64,000 nucleotides of DNA from Tolypocladium sp. Sup5 PDA-1 (lineage: Eukaryota; Ascomycota; Sordariomycetes; Hypocreales; Ophiocordycipitaceae): NCBI GenBank assembly GCA_000750105.3, contig JPHH03000043.1:62001-126000 (forward strand), given 5' to 3'. The notes below the pieces were generated by a model. The model saw only the letters and a program-made list of their open reading frames with translations, made no database searches and had not been told where the DNA came from. This document shows, in pieces, positions 9,431-19,107 of the stretch. The position numbers were made by a program, and so were the translations under genes. Position 1 is the stretch's first letter, and every line of letters starts with the position of its first letter.

Positions 9431-12400
9431 TCACGTCTCCATCGGCCGCGGTTCGGCAACGCTCAGCTGATCCGAGCCTCCGTCGTGCTCAGGCGTCGCC
9501 TTGCCTGTACCGTCCCTCTTCTTCTTCGAGTTCCCGTCTCGCTCCGCCAGCATGTCCTTTTCCGCCTGAATCGCCTTGTCCCGCCGCTGCTCCACCTCTT
9601 CCCTTCGGACCACCCGCCTCAGGCCCTCGCTCGCCTGGATCAGACCATCGATGCTGATGGCGTGCTCCGTCATCTGGTGGTTTATGTACGTGTACACCCC
9701 CGCCGGCGTGTCGCACTGCAGCAGGTTCGTCTCGTTGAGCTTCAGCAGAGCGAGCGCCACCTGGAACAGGAACGTGCTGCCGTCGTTTGTGCACAGCACC
9801 ACGTCCCAGACGCGGAACAGCGCCTCGGCGCACAGGCAGTCGGTAAACACGGAGAGGAACCACTGGAACGTCAGCGCTTCGAGCTCGATCGACAGCGAGT
9901 CCAGGTGCGCCGACAGCTTTGGAAGCACCGTGGACACGTATTGCCGAAGCACCTGCTGGTCGGCCCGCGACGACATCAACGAGTGGTCATAGTACCCCTG
10001 CGGCAGGATGCTCTCGATAACGGACGTCAGGATCCAGAAGGCATCCTCGGCCGACGGCATGATGAGCAGCAGGTTCGCCGCAATGAGGTTCATCCCCTGG
10101 CAGTACCCGACCTCCTTGTTGCGCCGTGAGTACGCCAGCAGCACCTCGCTCAGCTTCTGAACGCCGGGGCCCTTCCGGAAGAAGATGTTGTCCGTGAGCG
10201 TTCTGTAGATGTCCATCTGTATCTGGCTGACCACGGCCGCGTCGTCCTCGTCGCCGTTTTGGGCAACGAGGTCGTCGTAGTATCCCGGATCGCGCAGTCC
10301 GTTGGCCCCGGAGCATTCGGACCAAACCTTTGCCCGGTACGCCACGGGAATGCCGCCCAGGACCAGGCTCTTGAATTCGTTCCACTTGGCGCGGCCGACC
10401 TTGCCCTTGTTTCCCAGGCCAGAGATGCCGATAATCTCGCCGTCTGCGACGCGCGTCTCCGGCAGTATCATGGCGGGCGTCTCATAACGCGCCTCTGCCA
10501 CGGCCGCAGCGGCTGCCACGGCAGCTTTACCCTCGCGCTGCCGCTCGGCCCTGACCTTTCGCAAGAAGTCGTTCCACTTGACCGTCTTGTCCCGCTGCAA
10601 CGAGTCGTGGACCTCGCTGAGCTGCTCGAGAAGCAGCCTCACCGGCTCCGCATCCTCCCTGACAAGCGTCCCCACCGTCGAATCTGCGTCCGGGGGCTGT
10701 GTCGTCTCGCTGTCGATGGCCGTCGTGGTGCTCGCCAGGGGCACGAGTCCAGCACCCGTCGGCGTGATGCCCGGTGACTTGGCTGGCTCACTCTCGCGAG
10801 CGGCACTAGCCCCCTGGCTATCCGTGCCCTCCAGCACCTCGAGTGCCGACGCGCTCATGCTCGGCGTGTGACTGAGCAGCTCGGTGGGAAAAGTCGCAAT
10901 CTTCAGGTAGTCCTGCCACCGTTTGGGCTTGCCCTCCTCCACCGCTCGCTCCTCCAGGCTGTTGGGGGTTCCCGGCCGCCCGTCGCTCGAGGTGCTCCAT
11001 TTGGGACTGGGAGCCTCTTCCAGCAGGTTCGGCGAGATGCCCGAGCGGCCGTTCATCAGCATCTCGGTGCGGCTCCCCTTGCGGATGTGCTGCGCCATCT
11101 GTGCCGCCTCGCGCTGCCTCTTCTTGCGCCGCTGGTCGTAGATGAAGCCGAACCGGTCCGTGAGGTACTCGCTGGTGGCGTAGTTGTTGTAGATGCGCGT
11201 GAGCGTCGGGGGCTGAGATTCAGGAGGCAGGATGGCATCCATCTCCACGGGGCCGTAGCTCTCCTGGCGCGCAGACGAGAGGCTCGGCGGGCTGCCGGCC
11301 ATGTTCCCCCACAGCTCCTGGGCCTGTGACTTGGTGCTGGTGGGCGGTGCCTGGGGAGCCGGAGTCGCTCGTCGCATTGCCATCAACGCCTTGGGGCCGC
11401 CGCCGGCAACGGACACGGCACGAGTAGACTGCACCGTTCTCGCACTCGTCACCGAGCCCGCCCTCGCCGAGTCACGACTCGAGGTGCTCACGGCGCGGCC
11501 CCTGGCCTCGGCGTCACGCGTCGCGCTGGCGCTGCCAGCAACGAGCCTCAACGCCAGGCTAGCCAGCGAGACTGACGACTTACGCTCCTTGAGATTGCCC
11601 GAGTGGATGCTGGAGGCGCGGCTGGCGCTTCGTACCGACTTCGAAACGGCCTCCGGGGGCGGGCTGAACAGGTCCTCCTGGAGCGTCGGGCGGCGGTCCA
11701 TGCTCGAATGCGACCTGACGATGGTCGTCTGGTGGATCCCCTCGCCGTTGACGCTGCTCGTGCGACTCGCCCGCTTGGCCGTGCCGCTTCCCCAGATGTA
11801 ATCCTTCCATCCCCTCATCGTGCCCCTATTGCCGGCGTCTGCGCTCGTCGATGCGCTGCCAGCGCGAATCGTGGAATCTGCCCGATCCGTCACTCCGTAC
11901 GCGGTCGCGGCCATGGTGTCCTGCATCGCATCGCTCATGAGGTCGCTTAGCCCGCTGCTCTCACTGCCCTGCATCTTGTCGTTGGCGCGCAGGTCATTCT
12001 CAACCGTCCGTAGCCTCGTCTCCAGGTCCAAGTTGGAGAGCCCGCACTCCCGTATAATCTTCCTCAGCGCCCGCTCGCGCTCGTCCGCTCTTCGGCGCAG
12101 GACTGAGATCTGGCTGTCTCGCTGAGCCAGGTCCTCGGCAATCTGCCTGACCAGCGCAACGGCGCCGTGCCTCGCTACGAGGCGCCCAATGTGCTCGTCG
12201 TCGGCCTGGTGCAGGGCACCTGGGATCGACTGTCGCAGCGGCGCATCCTCGAACAGCGCGTCGCGTGCCGGGCCGCGGCCGGTGAGGCTGTCGACGATGG
12301 AGAAGCCGCGGCCGCTCGTGGCCCTGGACCGCCAGCCGTTCTCCGACTCCTGCGTGGCCGTCTTGAGGCGCTGGTCGCCGTCGTCGACGTCGCGGTTGAA

Positions 12401-12622
12401 GCGCTCGAGCCCCGGGGTCTCGGGGGAGAAGCTGGGGAAGCTGGTCAGGGACTTGTCGCTGGCGGCGATGCTGCTGGCGGAGCTGCTGGGCTGGCTGAGG
12501 AGCCTGCGGTTCCTGCCGGCGCGGATGGCGCTGCGGTGGGAGCGGGCCGAGGCGGCGCTCTGCTGGGAGACGGAGCGCTCGAGGGGCTGCGGCGCGGGGC
12601 CGGCCTCGGAGTACGCGTCCAT
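9431..12622 (-). CDS. TBC-domain Rab GTPase-activating protein
   Basis: Single-exon protein of 1063 aa. The first 700 residues are Ser/Arg-rich and disordered, with a short coiled segment near residues 160-225. A TBC domain spans about residues 740-1000. The dual-finger residues are visible: the arginine finger in IQMDIYRTL (about residue 805) and the glutamine finger in GYCQGMN (about residue 840). Later TBC signatures include LEALTFQWFLSVFTD and ALFRVWDVV. The protein should stimulate GTP hydrolysis by a Rab on an endomembrane. The start at 12622 is the first ATG of the open frame. The Rab partner is not deducible. Confidence 0.88.
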   Translation of the reverse strand: MDAYSEAGPAPQPLERSVSQQSAASARSHRSAIRAGRNRRLLSQPSSSASSIAASDKSLTSFPSFSPETPGLERFNRDVDDGDQRLKTATQESENGWRSRATSGRGFSIVDSLTGRGPARDALFEDAPLRQSIPGALHQADDEHIGRLVARHGAVALVRQIAEDLAQRDSQISVLRRRADERERALRKIIRECGLSNLDLETRLRTVENDLRANDKMQGSESSGLSDLMSDAMQDTMAATAYGVTDRADSTIRAGSASTSADAGNRGTMRGWKDYIWGSGTAKRASRTSSVNGEGIHQTTIVRSHSSMDRRPTLQEDLFSPPPEAVSKSVRSASRASSIHSGNLKERKSSVSLASLALRLVAGSASATRDAEARGRAVSTSSRDSARAGSVTSARTVQSTRAVSVAGGGPKALMAMRRATPAPQAPPTSTKSQAQELWGNMAGSPPSLSSARQESYGPVEMDAILPPESQPPTLTRIYNNYATSEYLTDRFGFIYDQRRKKRQREAAQMAQHIRKGSRTEMLMNGRSGISPNLLEEAPSPKWSTSSDGRPGTPNSLEERAVEEGKPKRWQDYLKIATFPTELLSHTPSMSASALEVLEGTDSQGASAARESEPAKSPGITPTGAGLVPLASTTTAIDSETTQPPDADSTVGTLVREDAEPVRLLLEQLSEVHDSLQRDKTVKWNDFLRKVRAERQREGKAAVAAAAAVAEARYETPAMILPETRVADGEIIGISGLGNKGKVGRAKWNEFKSLVLGGIPVAYRAKVWSECSGANGLRDPGYYDDLVAQNGDEDDAAVVSQIQMDIYRTLTDNIFFRKGPGVQKLSEVLLAYSRRNKEVGYCQGMNLIAANLLLIMPSAEDAFWILTSVIESILPQGYYDHSLMSSRADQQVLRQYVSTVLPKLSAHLDSLSIELEALTFQWFLSVFTDCLCAEALFRVWDVVLCTNDGSTFLFQVALALLKLNETNLLQCDTPAGVYTYINHQMTEHAISIDGLIQASEGLRRVVRREEVEQRRDKAIQAEKDMLAERDGNSKKKRDGTGKATPEHDGGSDQLSVAEPRPMET

Positions 12623-13404
12623 AGTGCCCTGCTTGCTGTCTCTGCCGTTCGCTGCAGCAGAGACGATCGGTGTGTAGACGTTATCGTCGGCGGCGGGGGG
12701 GCATGTCGAGCGAGGGTCCAGGGAGAGACGAGACCCTGCTTGGTGTTTTTGCTTTTGCCGTCGAGGGGTCTCTGTACGTCCGGTGAGGCGACGACGGCGA
12801 TAGTTCGATGCTCGAGTTGGAAGAGAAGGAAGGACAAGGTCGAGAGCAGTGCGTCAACGAAGCGAGGAGGTGCAGGGAGGACGAGATCGATCGAGGGCGC
12901 GCGCGTGCAGATGTGATGGAAATGATGAATCACAAGGGAGATGTGGAGGAGCTGAGGCGGTGGCGTGGCGTGGCGTGTCGTCTGTGGCTGGGGGTCCCTA
13001 CAGGGAAGAAATCGGAGACTACCCCACTAGCCGAAACAGTTGCCCTCACTTGCCCGGCCTTGACCCCATCCAGAACTATATGGGTTACACATCCGAGTGA
13101 GTTACTCGTTAAGTTACATAATACCATTTGGTAGCTGACAACGAACAACGACAGTGATTGCAGAGAGGAGTTCACACGCGGTCAGATTGATCGTATGAGG
13201 CAGATCTGGAAGCTGGTCCGCATAGTTTTGAATGCATGAGTTTGGGCCCTTTCTATAAATGCCAACCCCCTCCTAGCAGCCGGCAATTGGTTTATATAAT
13301 TAAATAGCAATTCCAAGATCTAGGGCTATTATTAGAGCCGTTGGATCCTCCAACTATAGGTCTAACTTGACTAAGATCTCGCTCCTATGCTTATATAACG
13401 GTTA
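12623..13404. other. TBC promoter and AT-rich relic DNA
   Basis: The first 400 bp are the TBC 5' flank. From about 13240 the sequence becomes AT-rich (13260-13400), which looks like mutated repetitive DNA bordering the transporter relic. I recognise no intact gene. Confidence 0.5.
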
Positions 13405-13563
13405 GGGTTCCTTGGTCGCGCCGGCATTCACCACCACCTGGAGGTCGACCTGGGGCGCGTACTCGGCGGCAAACGCAGTGAGCCTGTTGGTAAAGACGGT
13501 CTGCCCGGACGTCACGAACAGTGCGCCGCCAAGGGACTGCGCAAAGATGATGATGGCCGGTCC
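13405..13563 (-). pseudogene. Fragment of a 14-TM drug-efflux MFS transporter
   Basis: About 50 codons resemble the late part of fungal DHA2-type multidrug or toxin-efflux pumps. The stretch AQSLGGALFVTSGQTVFTN is typical of their TM13 region, and VNAGAT of the loop after it. Nothing before or after continues the family in any frame, so it is a truncated relic. It lies beside AT-rich DNA. Confidence 0.6.
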
Positions 13564-14481
13564 CGGTGGGCACGTCGGCAATGTCGAGGACGACCTACTG
13601 TAACACCCGACTAAGGTACGAATACGGACGCGTCGCCAGCGCCATGTTGCGCTACCACCCTGCGATGCCCAATTGGCGACGTCGAGCTGACTCTCAGCTG
13701 AGGCAGGCAAATTTGTCCCAGCAGATCTGTGATGGTCCATCCAGCCAACCCTGACAGATGATTCGCGGTGGCCGACTGCCGACGTTGCACGGCGCAATCT
13801 CGTCGCACCTCTGCCGTCTCAATGCATCTACGGACTAATACGGAGTGCCTGTATTCGTAGATCGTAACTATACTCCGTAGATGTCTTCAGCCGCCTGAAA
13901 ACAGACGACGTCTAACATGCCACGGGCAACCATGGGGCCTGGGCATCACCAGCTACCCGGTAGCTGCGCTGACAGCCGTTGGCGCGACTCGGGGCCTCGG
14001 CGGTTTCTTGTTGGCTGGACCATCGTCTGCGTCTTCGACTGCAGGCTCACGCCGATGCTGCTTTTCCCTTTCCCTTGTGCCCACCTGGTTCAACGCCACG
14101 ATGCCGGCTACTCCTCGATCCGACACACACACGCGCGGCCAACCCAAACACCAAGATTTGCGTACGAAGTACACAATACCTCACCTGGCCCTTCTAGCCC
14201 GCCCCGCTGAGTTTTAACTTATCAACCCCCCCACCAAAAACTTTAGGGCCTAAAGATAAACGCTATTAGCGACGCCTTTCGACCAGCTTGAACGCAGACT
14301 TCTATAAACACATTGCATTCTATCATCGCCTAAGCGAAGTGGTCTATACTACCGCTATCAAGGATCTTCAGCGCATCAAAACCCCTCGTACCGCTCTTTT
14401 CCAATTATTACAGGCGCCAAAGGCCTCCTGCACACCTCAGTACCCCGCGCTCGTCTCGTCCCTGCACGCAATTAAGGAAAA
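13564..14481. other. Intergenic, orotate phosphoribosyltransferase promoter
   Basis: About 900 bp without a recognisable gene. The last 250 bp, including a C-run near 14226 and CTTCTATAAACA near 14300, should be the promoter and leader of the next gene. Confidence 0.55.
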
Positions 14482-15189
14482 ATGACGACTTCTCAGCTGC
14501 CCGCGTACAAGCAGGATTTCCTCAAGGCGGCCATCGCCAGAGGCGCCCTCAAGTTCGGCAGCTTCGAGCTCAAGTCGAAGAGAATTTCGCCCTATTTCTT
14601 CAACGCCGGCGAATTCCACTCTGCACGCCTCGCCGGAGCCATCTCTGCCGCCTTCGCCCAGACCATCATCGACGCTCAGAAGAACATCGGCCTGGACTTT
14701 GACATTGTCTTCGGACCCGCGTACAAGGGTATCCCTCTCTGCTCGGCCATTACCATCAAGATTGGTGAACAGGCACCCGAGAACCTGGATAAGATCTCCT
14801 ACTCGTTTGATCGCAAGGAGGCCAAGGACCATGGCGAGGGCGGCAACATCGTCGGTGCCCCGTTGAAGGGCAAGAAGGTTCTTATTGTCGACGACGTCAT
14901 CACTGACGGCACCGCCAAGAGAGACGCCATTGAGAAGATCCGAAAGGAGGGCGGCATTGTCGCTGGCATTGTGGTGGCCTTGGACCGCATGGAGAAGCTC
15001 CTAGCAGCCGATGGAGATGACTCCAAGCCCGGCCCGAGTGCTATCGGTGAATTCAGGAAAGAGTTTGGCATTCCGATCTTTGCCATTCTAACGTTGGATG
15101 ATATCATCGAAGGGATGCAGAGCTTTGCCTCAGAGGACGATATCAAGCGGACTAAAGAGTATCGTCAAAAGTTTAAGGCGACAGACTAA
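14482..15189 (+). CDS. URA5: Orotate phosphoribosyltransferase
   Basis: Single-exon cytosolic enzyme of 235 aa, the normal length. It makes orotidine 5'-phosphate from orotate and PRPP in UMP synthesis. The PRPP-binding loop is clear as VLIVDDVITDGTA (about residues 133-145). The N-terminal FELKSKRISPYFFNAG and the FGPAYKGIPL stretch are also characteristic. The ATG at 14482 is preceded by a purine-rich AAGGAAAA. Its function is independent of its neighbours. Confidence 0.97.
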   Translation: MTTSQLPAYKQDFLKAAIARGALKFGSFELKSKRISPYFFNAGEFHSARLAGAISAAFAQTIIDAQKNIGLDFDIVFGPAYKGIPLCSAITIKIGEQAPENLDKISYSFDRKEAKDHGEGGNIVGAPLKGKKVLIVDDVITDGTAKRDAIEKIRKEGGIVAGIVVALDRMEKLLAADGDDSKPGPSAIGEFRKEFGIPIFAILTLDDIIEGMQSFASEDDIKRTKEYRQKFKATD

Positions 15190-15747
15190 GAAACTGAAGT
15201 TTTCCCTGTAGGTATGCCGTTAGAATAGTCATATCGTCGACAAAGTAGACACATAACAAGGGGCTTGGAATCTCCTATGTACGAACTGGCTGTTAAGGTC
15301 CCCCATGTATCGGGCACGTTGGGGACCACATCGTACGGGTATGGTAGCAAAGAGCAGCTGCATCAAACAATCCTCTTAAGGTATGGCAATGTAGCAAGGT
15401 CACTATTGCGGAGTTGGCCGTCGATGATCAAAATCAGCCCCACGGCCTGTGGCGCGTGTGGGGACGGAGCCGTCGGGCATGGACACGAGCATCCGTTGAC
15501 ACGTGTATTCGTACTCGTACGTATTACTCAAGGTACTCTAGGACAACCGTGCTTTGATCTGGAACCGTTGTCTGAAATGGGGGCACATCCGTCATGCTGC
15601 TCACGAGTCGTGACGGCTTCCACGTGTTTCTGTGACGCGCATCCATCCACACGAGCTCCCTGACTTGCTGGAGCTGGTGTCTCAGAGAGCACTGCATTGA
15701 TTCGTCACCAACCTATTGGCATCATCATCCCATCTTCGGAGCTCAAA
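15190..15747. other. Intergenic region
   Basis: About 560 bp between two plus-strand genes. No gene or repeat is recognised. The 50 bp before 15748 look like an ordinary leader. Confidence 0.55.
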
Positions 15748-16530
15748 ATGTCAACCGGAGCAGAATGGTTCAAGTCTCGAGTGGCGCCGACCAAAGGAGC
15801 CCTCAAAGCAGGCGACGGCTGCCATGCCGACGAAGCAAAGAGTCTGGCCGACTACCTTGAGGGCAAATTGACAGCTCAAGAGGCCGCGACAGCCTTCACG
15901 GCACCTGTACTTGAAGAGGATGATCTACACGCTTCGCTTTACCGCCCGATGGCGTTGCTCTGCGAAGCCTTGGTAGATTTCGGCGATGACCGCGATAAGC
16001 TACTAGATCTTCTCGCAGCCATCCAATCGCAGCCACCAGCAGCCCAGGTCGACTGGTCAAGCCTCCCTGGCTTCGGCAACATGTGGAGTGACTTGTATAG
16101 GCTGCATACCCACGGACCAGATCCCTGGGAGAGCACAGACTTTCCACTCTCTGATGCTCGAAAGACTGTACTGCGCCAGCACTTTGAAGCACTTGGGACC
16201 GTTGAAGCCGAGCTTTTTCTTCGGGGTCTAGATGGTGTCACGGCACACTGGGGATACGAGACGCTGAATTTGATATGCTCCAGGCGTGCTGGACTGGAGG
16301 TCTTTATAAGTTCAATGCACGTGTGGCTGACGATGGCTGGGATGAAGCTGAAGCAAGACTTGGACCTAGACGAGGTGGACAAGTACGGCGAGAAGCGCGG
16401 CGTTGAGGTCACTATGGCTGAGCATTGGGAGACCTGGAAAAGGACGTTTTTGCAAGTCAGCGAGGAGGAAGGCTTTCTGTCGGTTGAAGCCAGAAGGCTT
16501 GCGGCAAAATGCCACGAGTTGATGCAATGA
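15748..16530 (+). CDS. DUF3632 family protein
   Basis: Single-exon protein of 260 aa from the ATG at 15748 (MSTGAEWFKSR), whose context AAAATG is good. An upstream in-frame start at 15697 only adds a promoter-like sequence. The pattern fits the fungal DUF3632 family: an N-terminal helix, a central W-x-x-L-P-G-F-G segment, and a C-terminal SVEARRLAAKCHELM helix. No signal peptide or membrane segment is present. The family has no established function and is often expanded in Hypocreales. Confidence 0.7.
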   Translation: MSTGAEWFKSRVAPTKGALKAGDGCHADEAKSLADYLEGKLTAQEAATAFTAPVLEEDDLHASLYRPMALLCEALVDFGDDRDKLLDLLAAIQSQPPAAQVDWSSLPGFGNMWSDLYRLHTHGPDPWESTDFPLSDARKTVLRQHFEALGTVEAELFLRGLDGVTAHWGYETLNLICSRRAGLEVFISSMHVWLTMAGMKLKQDLDLDEVDKYGEKRGVEVTMAEHWETWKRTFLQVSEEEGFLSVEARRLAAKCHELMQ

Positions 16531-17428
16531 TATACATAGAACCTGTATTCGTTTTCGCTATCCCCACAATAGTACTACCAGAAGTATATTATCGTCTCAT
16601 CACAGCTCCTTGCAGCGTTCTGTAGTGCTCGTTTGATGTCATGGTAGATGGCCATTGTAAACGGACGAAGTAAACGAATGAGAAAAGAAGCAAGCGTTGA
16701 ACAACTTTTGGGAGAGAGACAGTTCCGGAGCGCCTGCTGCCGATGAGACAAAGAGGAAGAGAAGGACGAACGATAGAACGGAACGCCAGCTATTCTTGTT
16801 CTCCTCGGACACAGCAGAGCTTCGAACCCGCCTGCACTGCCGGCCAAGGGTGTGTGTGTGTTATTAGTGCGACGGTTAGGTTGACCCAACCCGAGCCGGC
16901 GGGGAGGGAGTGCAGCCGGCCGGCGGCCCACCGGCCGACGCCGCCGAGTACCGCTGTATCAGCCAGATCAGTTCCGCTACTACGGTGCCGTTCTACCAGC
17001 AAATAGTCTAAGCACTATATCCCAACGTTATTATTCGAGGGCTATTATGCTAAAAGGGTGTAAAACCCTGGCACCTGTAAGCACTCGTCCAGACCCTGCA
17101 AGTCGGCCGAAGTCATCCTTGGGTACCACAAGCGCCGTTACAGGCGGAGCTCTGCTGCCGTGAGATCTGCCGATGGCATCGGTATCGGGAACGCTCCATC
17201 GTCGTTTCTTGATATATCGACCCGACTACCGCACTACCGGTGAATTCCTGCATTACCTCATTGCCGACAACGCTGTCGTTTGATTGCATTCCAAACCAGG
17301 ATTGTGGCCTCCGACCCCTGTTGGTAGTCAGACCACCTGCTGCATCATCACCATCATCGCCCTCTCCCTCGGCATTAGGGAATCAGAACCGTGCGAAAGC
17401 ATCTTGTGCTTCATCAACGCCAAGGAAA
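16531..17428. other. Intergenic with GC-rich then AT-rich segments
   Basis: Holds a TG microsatellite-like run near 16850, a GC-rich block around 16890-16950, and AT-rich sequence after 17000 that looks like mutated repeat DNA. No intact gene is recognised. Confidence 0.5.
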
Positions 17429-18066
17429 ATGGATCGCACGTTTCCTCTCTTCCTGCAGTTCCCGCCCGAGATCCGCCAGCAAGTCTGGCGGGTTGCCCTC
17501 CGGCACTGCTGGTCCTTCACCAAGCTCAGGCGCGCCAACCGGCGCCTCAAACTCGTCGGCGAGGTCCATCGTGAGGTCAGTCAGTCCTGCCGCGAGGCGC
17601 GCGCCGTCATGCAGACGACGCACATCAACGTGATCGCCCTGGGCGGCTGGATCGACTTTGGCCGCCACCTCTTCTTCTTCCGCGACCTCAAGTTCGACCG
17701 TGGCCTCATGGAGCACGCCGACCGGGCAACTTTTCCACAGCACGCCCGCCGAGATCGATCTGTCGCCGCTGCTCGACGACATCGAGCACGGCGCTGCGGC
17801 CAATACCGCTCGCAACGCCCAGTACCGCGCTCGGGTCGACGAGGCCGCACAGCAAGTCCCTGACGATGTGGCCCAGTTCGAGCACGTCTTTGGGCGCACT
17901 CGACTCGCCCTCCAGAGGTTGGAGCGGGCTGCGCAAGAGTTTCCCAACACGAAACCAACCCTGTACCTGCGGACCAAAGAGGAGCTGGTATGTTCGCCGG
18001 CCGTCCCCCTTCATGTTCTGGGGAGCTCTGGGCTAATACATCCACAAGTCGCCGACGGAGTCGTGA
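17429..18066 (+). pseudogene. 2EXR-domain gene with a frameshift
   Basis: The first frame (MDRTFPLFLQFPPEIRQQVW) is a textbook N-terminus of the fungal 2EXR F-box-like family and runs to about 17720. The continuation is in the next frame (STPAEIDLSPLLDDIEHG and on). It ends in a helical stretch and, after a likely intron at 17988-18048, in SPTES and a stop at 18064-18066. One extra base near 17722 explains the break. Both halves look protein-like with matching GC bias, so the lesion is recent or an assembly error. Intact relatives are probably 170-180 aa. Confidence 0.55.
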
Positions 18067-18439
18067 GTATGCACAACACCCTCGCGCTCACGCCGATTCG
18101 TCGGCGAGAGACGAGACCTCGCGGTATGCCACATGCGACGACTGAACCCTTCGCTTTCGCGGCAAACGCATCTCTCCCGCTCACAAATGGGATATGACAA
18201 GGCCATTGGACTCAGCCTAAGCATCACTTGCTTCACGACATGATATATGACGCAGGCCATCTCGCCGTCCCGGATCATCGACATTGACGGCCATATATAC
18301 TTATGCCAAGGCAGGCAATTGTCCGTGTAAAAGGTGGAACGAGGGAAATTCCATAAAATAGCTAAACCTACTGCACATTCTCTCGCGGCAGTCATCAATT
18401 TATCCTCTCTGCAACCATGAAAACAAGGCTCCAAGCCTC
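18067..18439. other. Intergenic, no gene recognised
   Basis: About 370 bp between the 2EXR pseudogene and the GT90 relic. A minus-strand open frame of 178 codons crosses it but has no protein-like pattern. Confidence 0.5.
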
Positions 18440-19107
18440 TCCATTTCAGAGGCAACCCGCACCACTTCCAGCGGCATCGCTTGGTCGACATGCTTAACGG
18501 CGCCTCGGTGTCTCGCGTCGAGGCCGACGGTACCCGAGCAATGACTCTCGAGCTTCTATCGCGGGACATATAGCATATACCCCTGTCGCCGCATGAGGGA
18601 CGGGCAATTAGGCGCCTGGCTCAAGATGTTTGCCGACACGGCCTATTCACCTCTTCAACGAGTTCTTCAAGCCCACAAAAGAACTCCGTATGGAGAAGCA
18701 GTATCACTACAAATTTTTGCCCGACACCGATGGCAACTCCTTCAGCGCGCGGTTCCGCAATTTCCTGCGGTCCGGCTAGCCTGCCGCTCAAGGCCATTGT
18801 TCACACCGAGTGGCATGACGACCGCCTTGTCCCTTGGCTACACTTCGTACCACTCGACAACGTTTTCCAAGACCTTTACCCCGTGCTTGAGTTCTTCGCT
18901 GACGGCAACGGCCCTGGTGACGTCGCTGCCCGCTTGATTGCCGAGCGCGGCAAGGGGTGGGCCGAGACAGTCCTGTGAAGGGAGGACATGCGGATGTACG
19001 TGTGGCGCCTGCCGCTCGAGTGGGTGAGAGTGTGTGACGAGAACTGCCACACGCTAGGCTTCGTCAACGGCTCGAAGATGGACAAGAAAAACACGAAGAA
19101 GCAATGA
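18440..19107 (+). pseudogene. GT90 / CAP10-type glycosyltransferase relic
   Basis: Several frame-broken pieces match the C-terminal half of fungal CAP10 (GT90) glycosyltransferases: RHRLVDMLNG near 18470, MEKQYHYKFLPDTDGNSFSA near 18690, and TEWHDDRLVPWLHFVPLDNV near 18810. The end of the domain follows after an in-frame stop where relatives read R-E-D-M, then VWRLPLEWVRV. At least one frameshift (near 18778) and a stop (TGA at about 18976, from CGA) break it. The N-terminal half is missing. Functional members transfer xylose or mannose to capsule or glycolipid acceptors in the secretory pathway. Confidence 0.7.

Noticed and set aside
9320..10129. 269-codon plus-strand open frame
   Set aside because: It is antisense to the conserved TBC domain; its Arg/His/Leu-rich composition is that of a GC-rich shadow.
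12167..12916. 249-codon plus-strand open frame rich in Ala, Gly and Arg
   Set aside because: Antisense to the TBC gene N-terminus; composition reflects third-position GC on the other strand.
16795..16870. tRNA-like GGGTTCGAAGC on the minus strand
   Set aside because: No A box, no acceptor stem pairing and no T-run terminator around it.
18033..18569. 178-codon minus-strand open frame
   Set aside because: It overlaps the GT90 relic antisense and shows no protein-like pattern.
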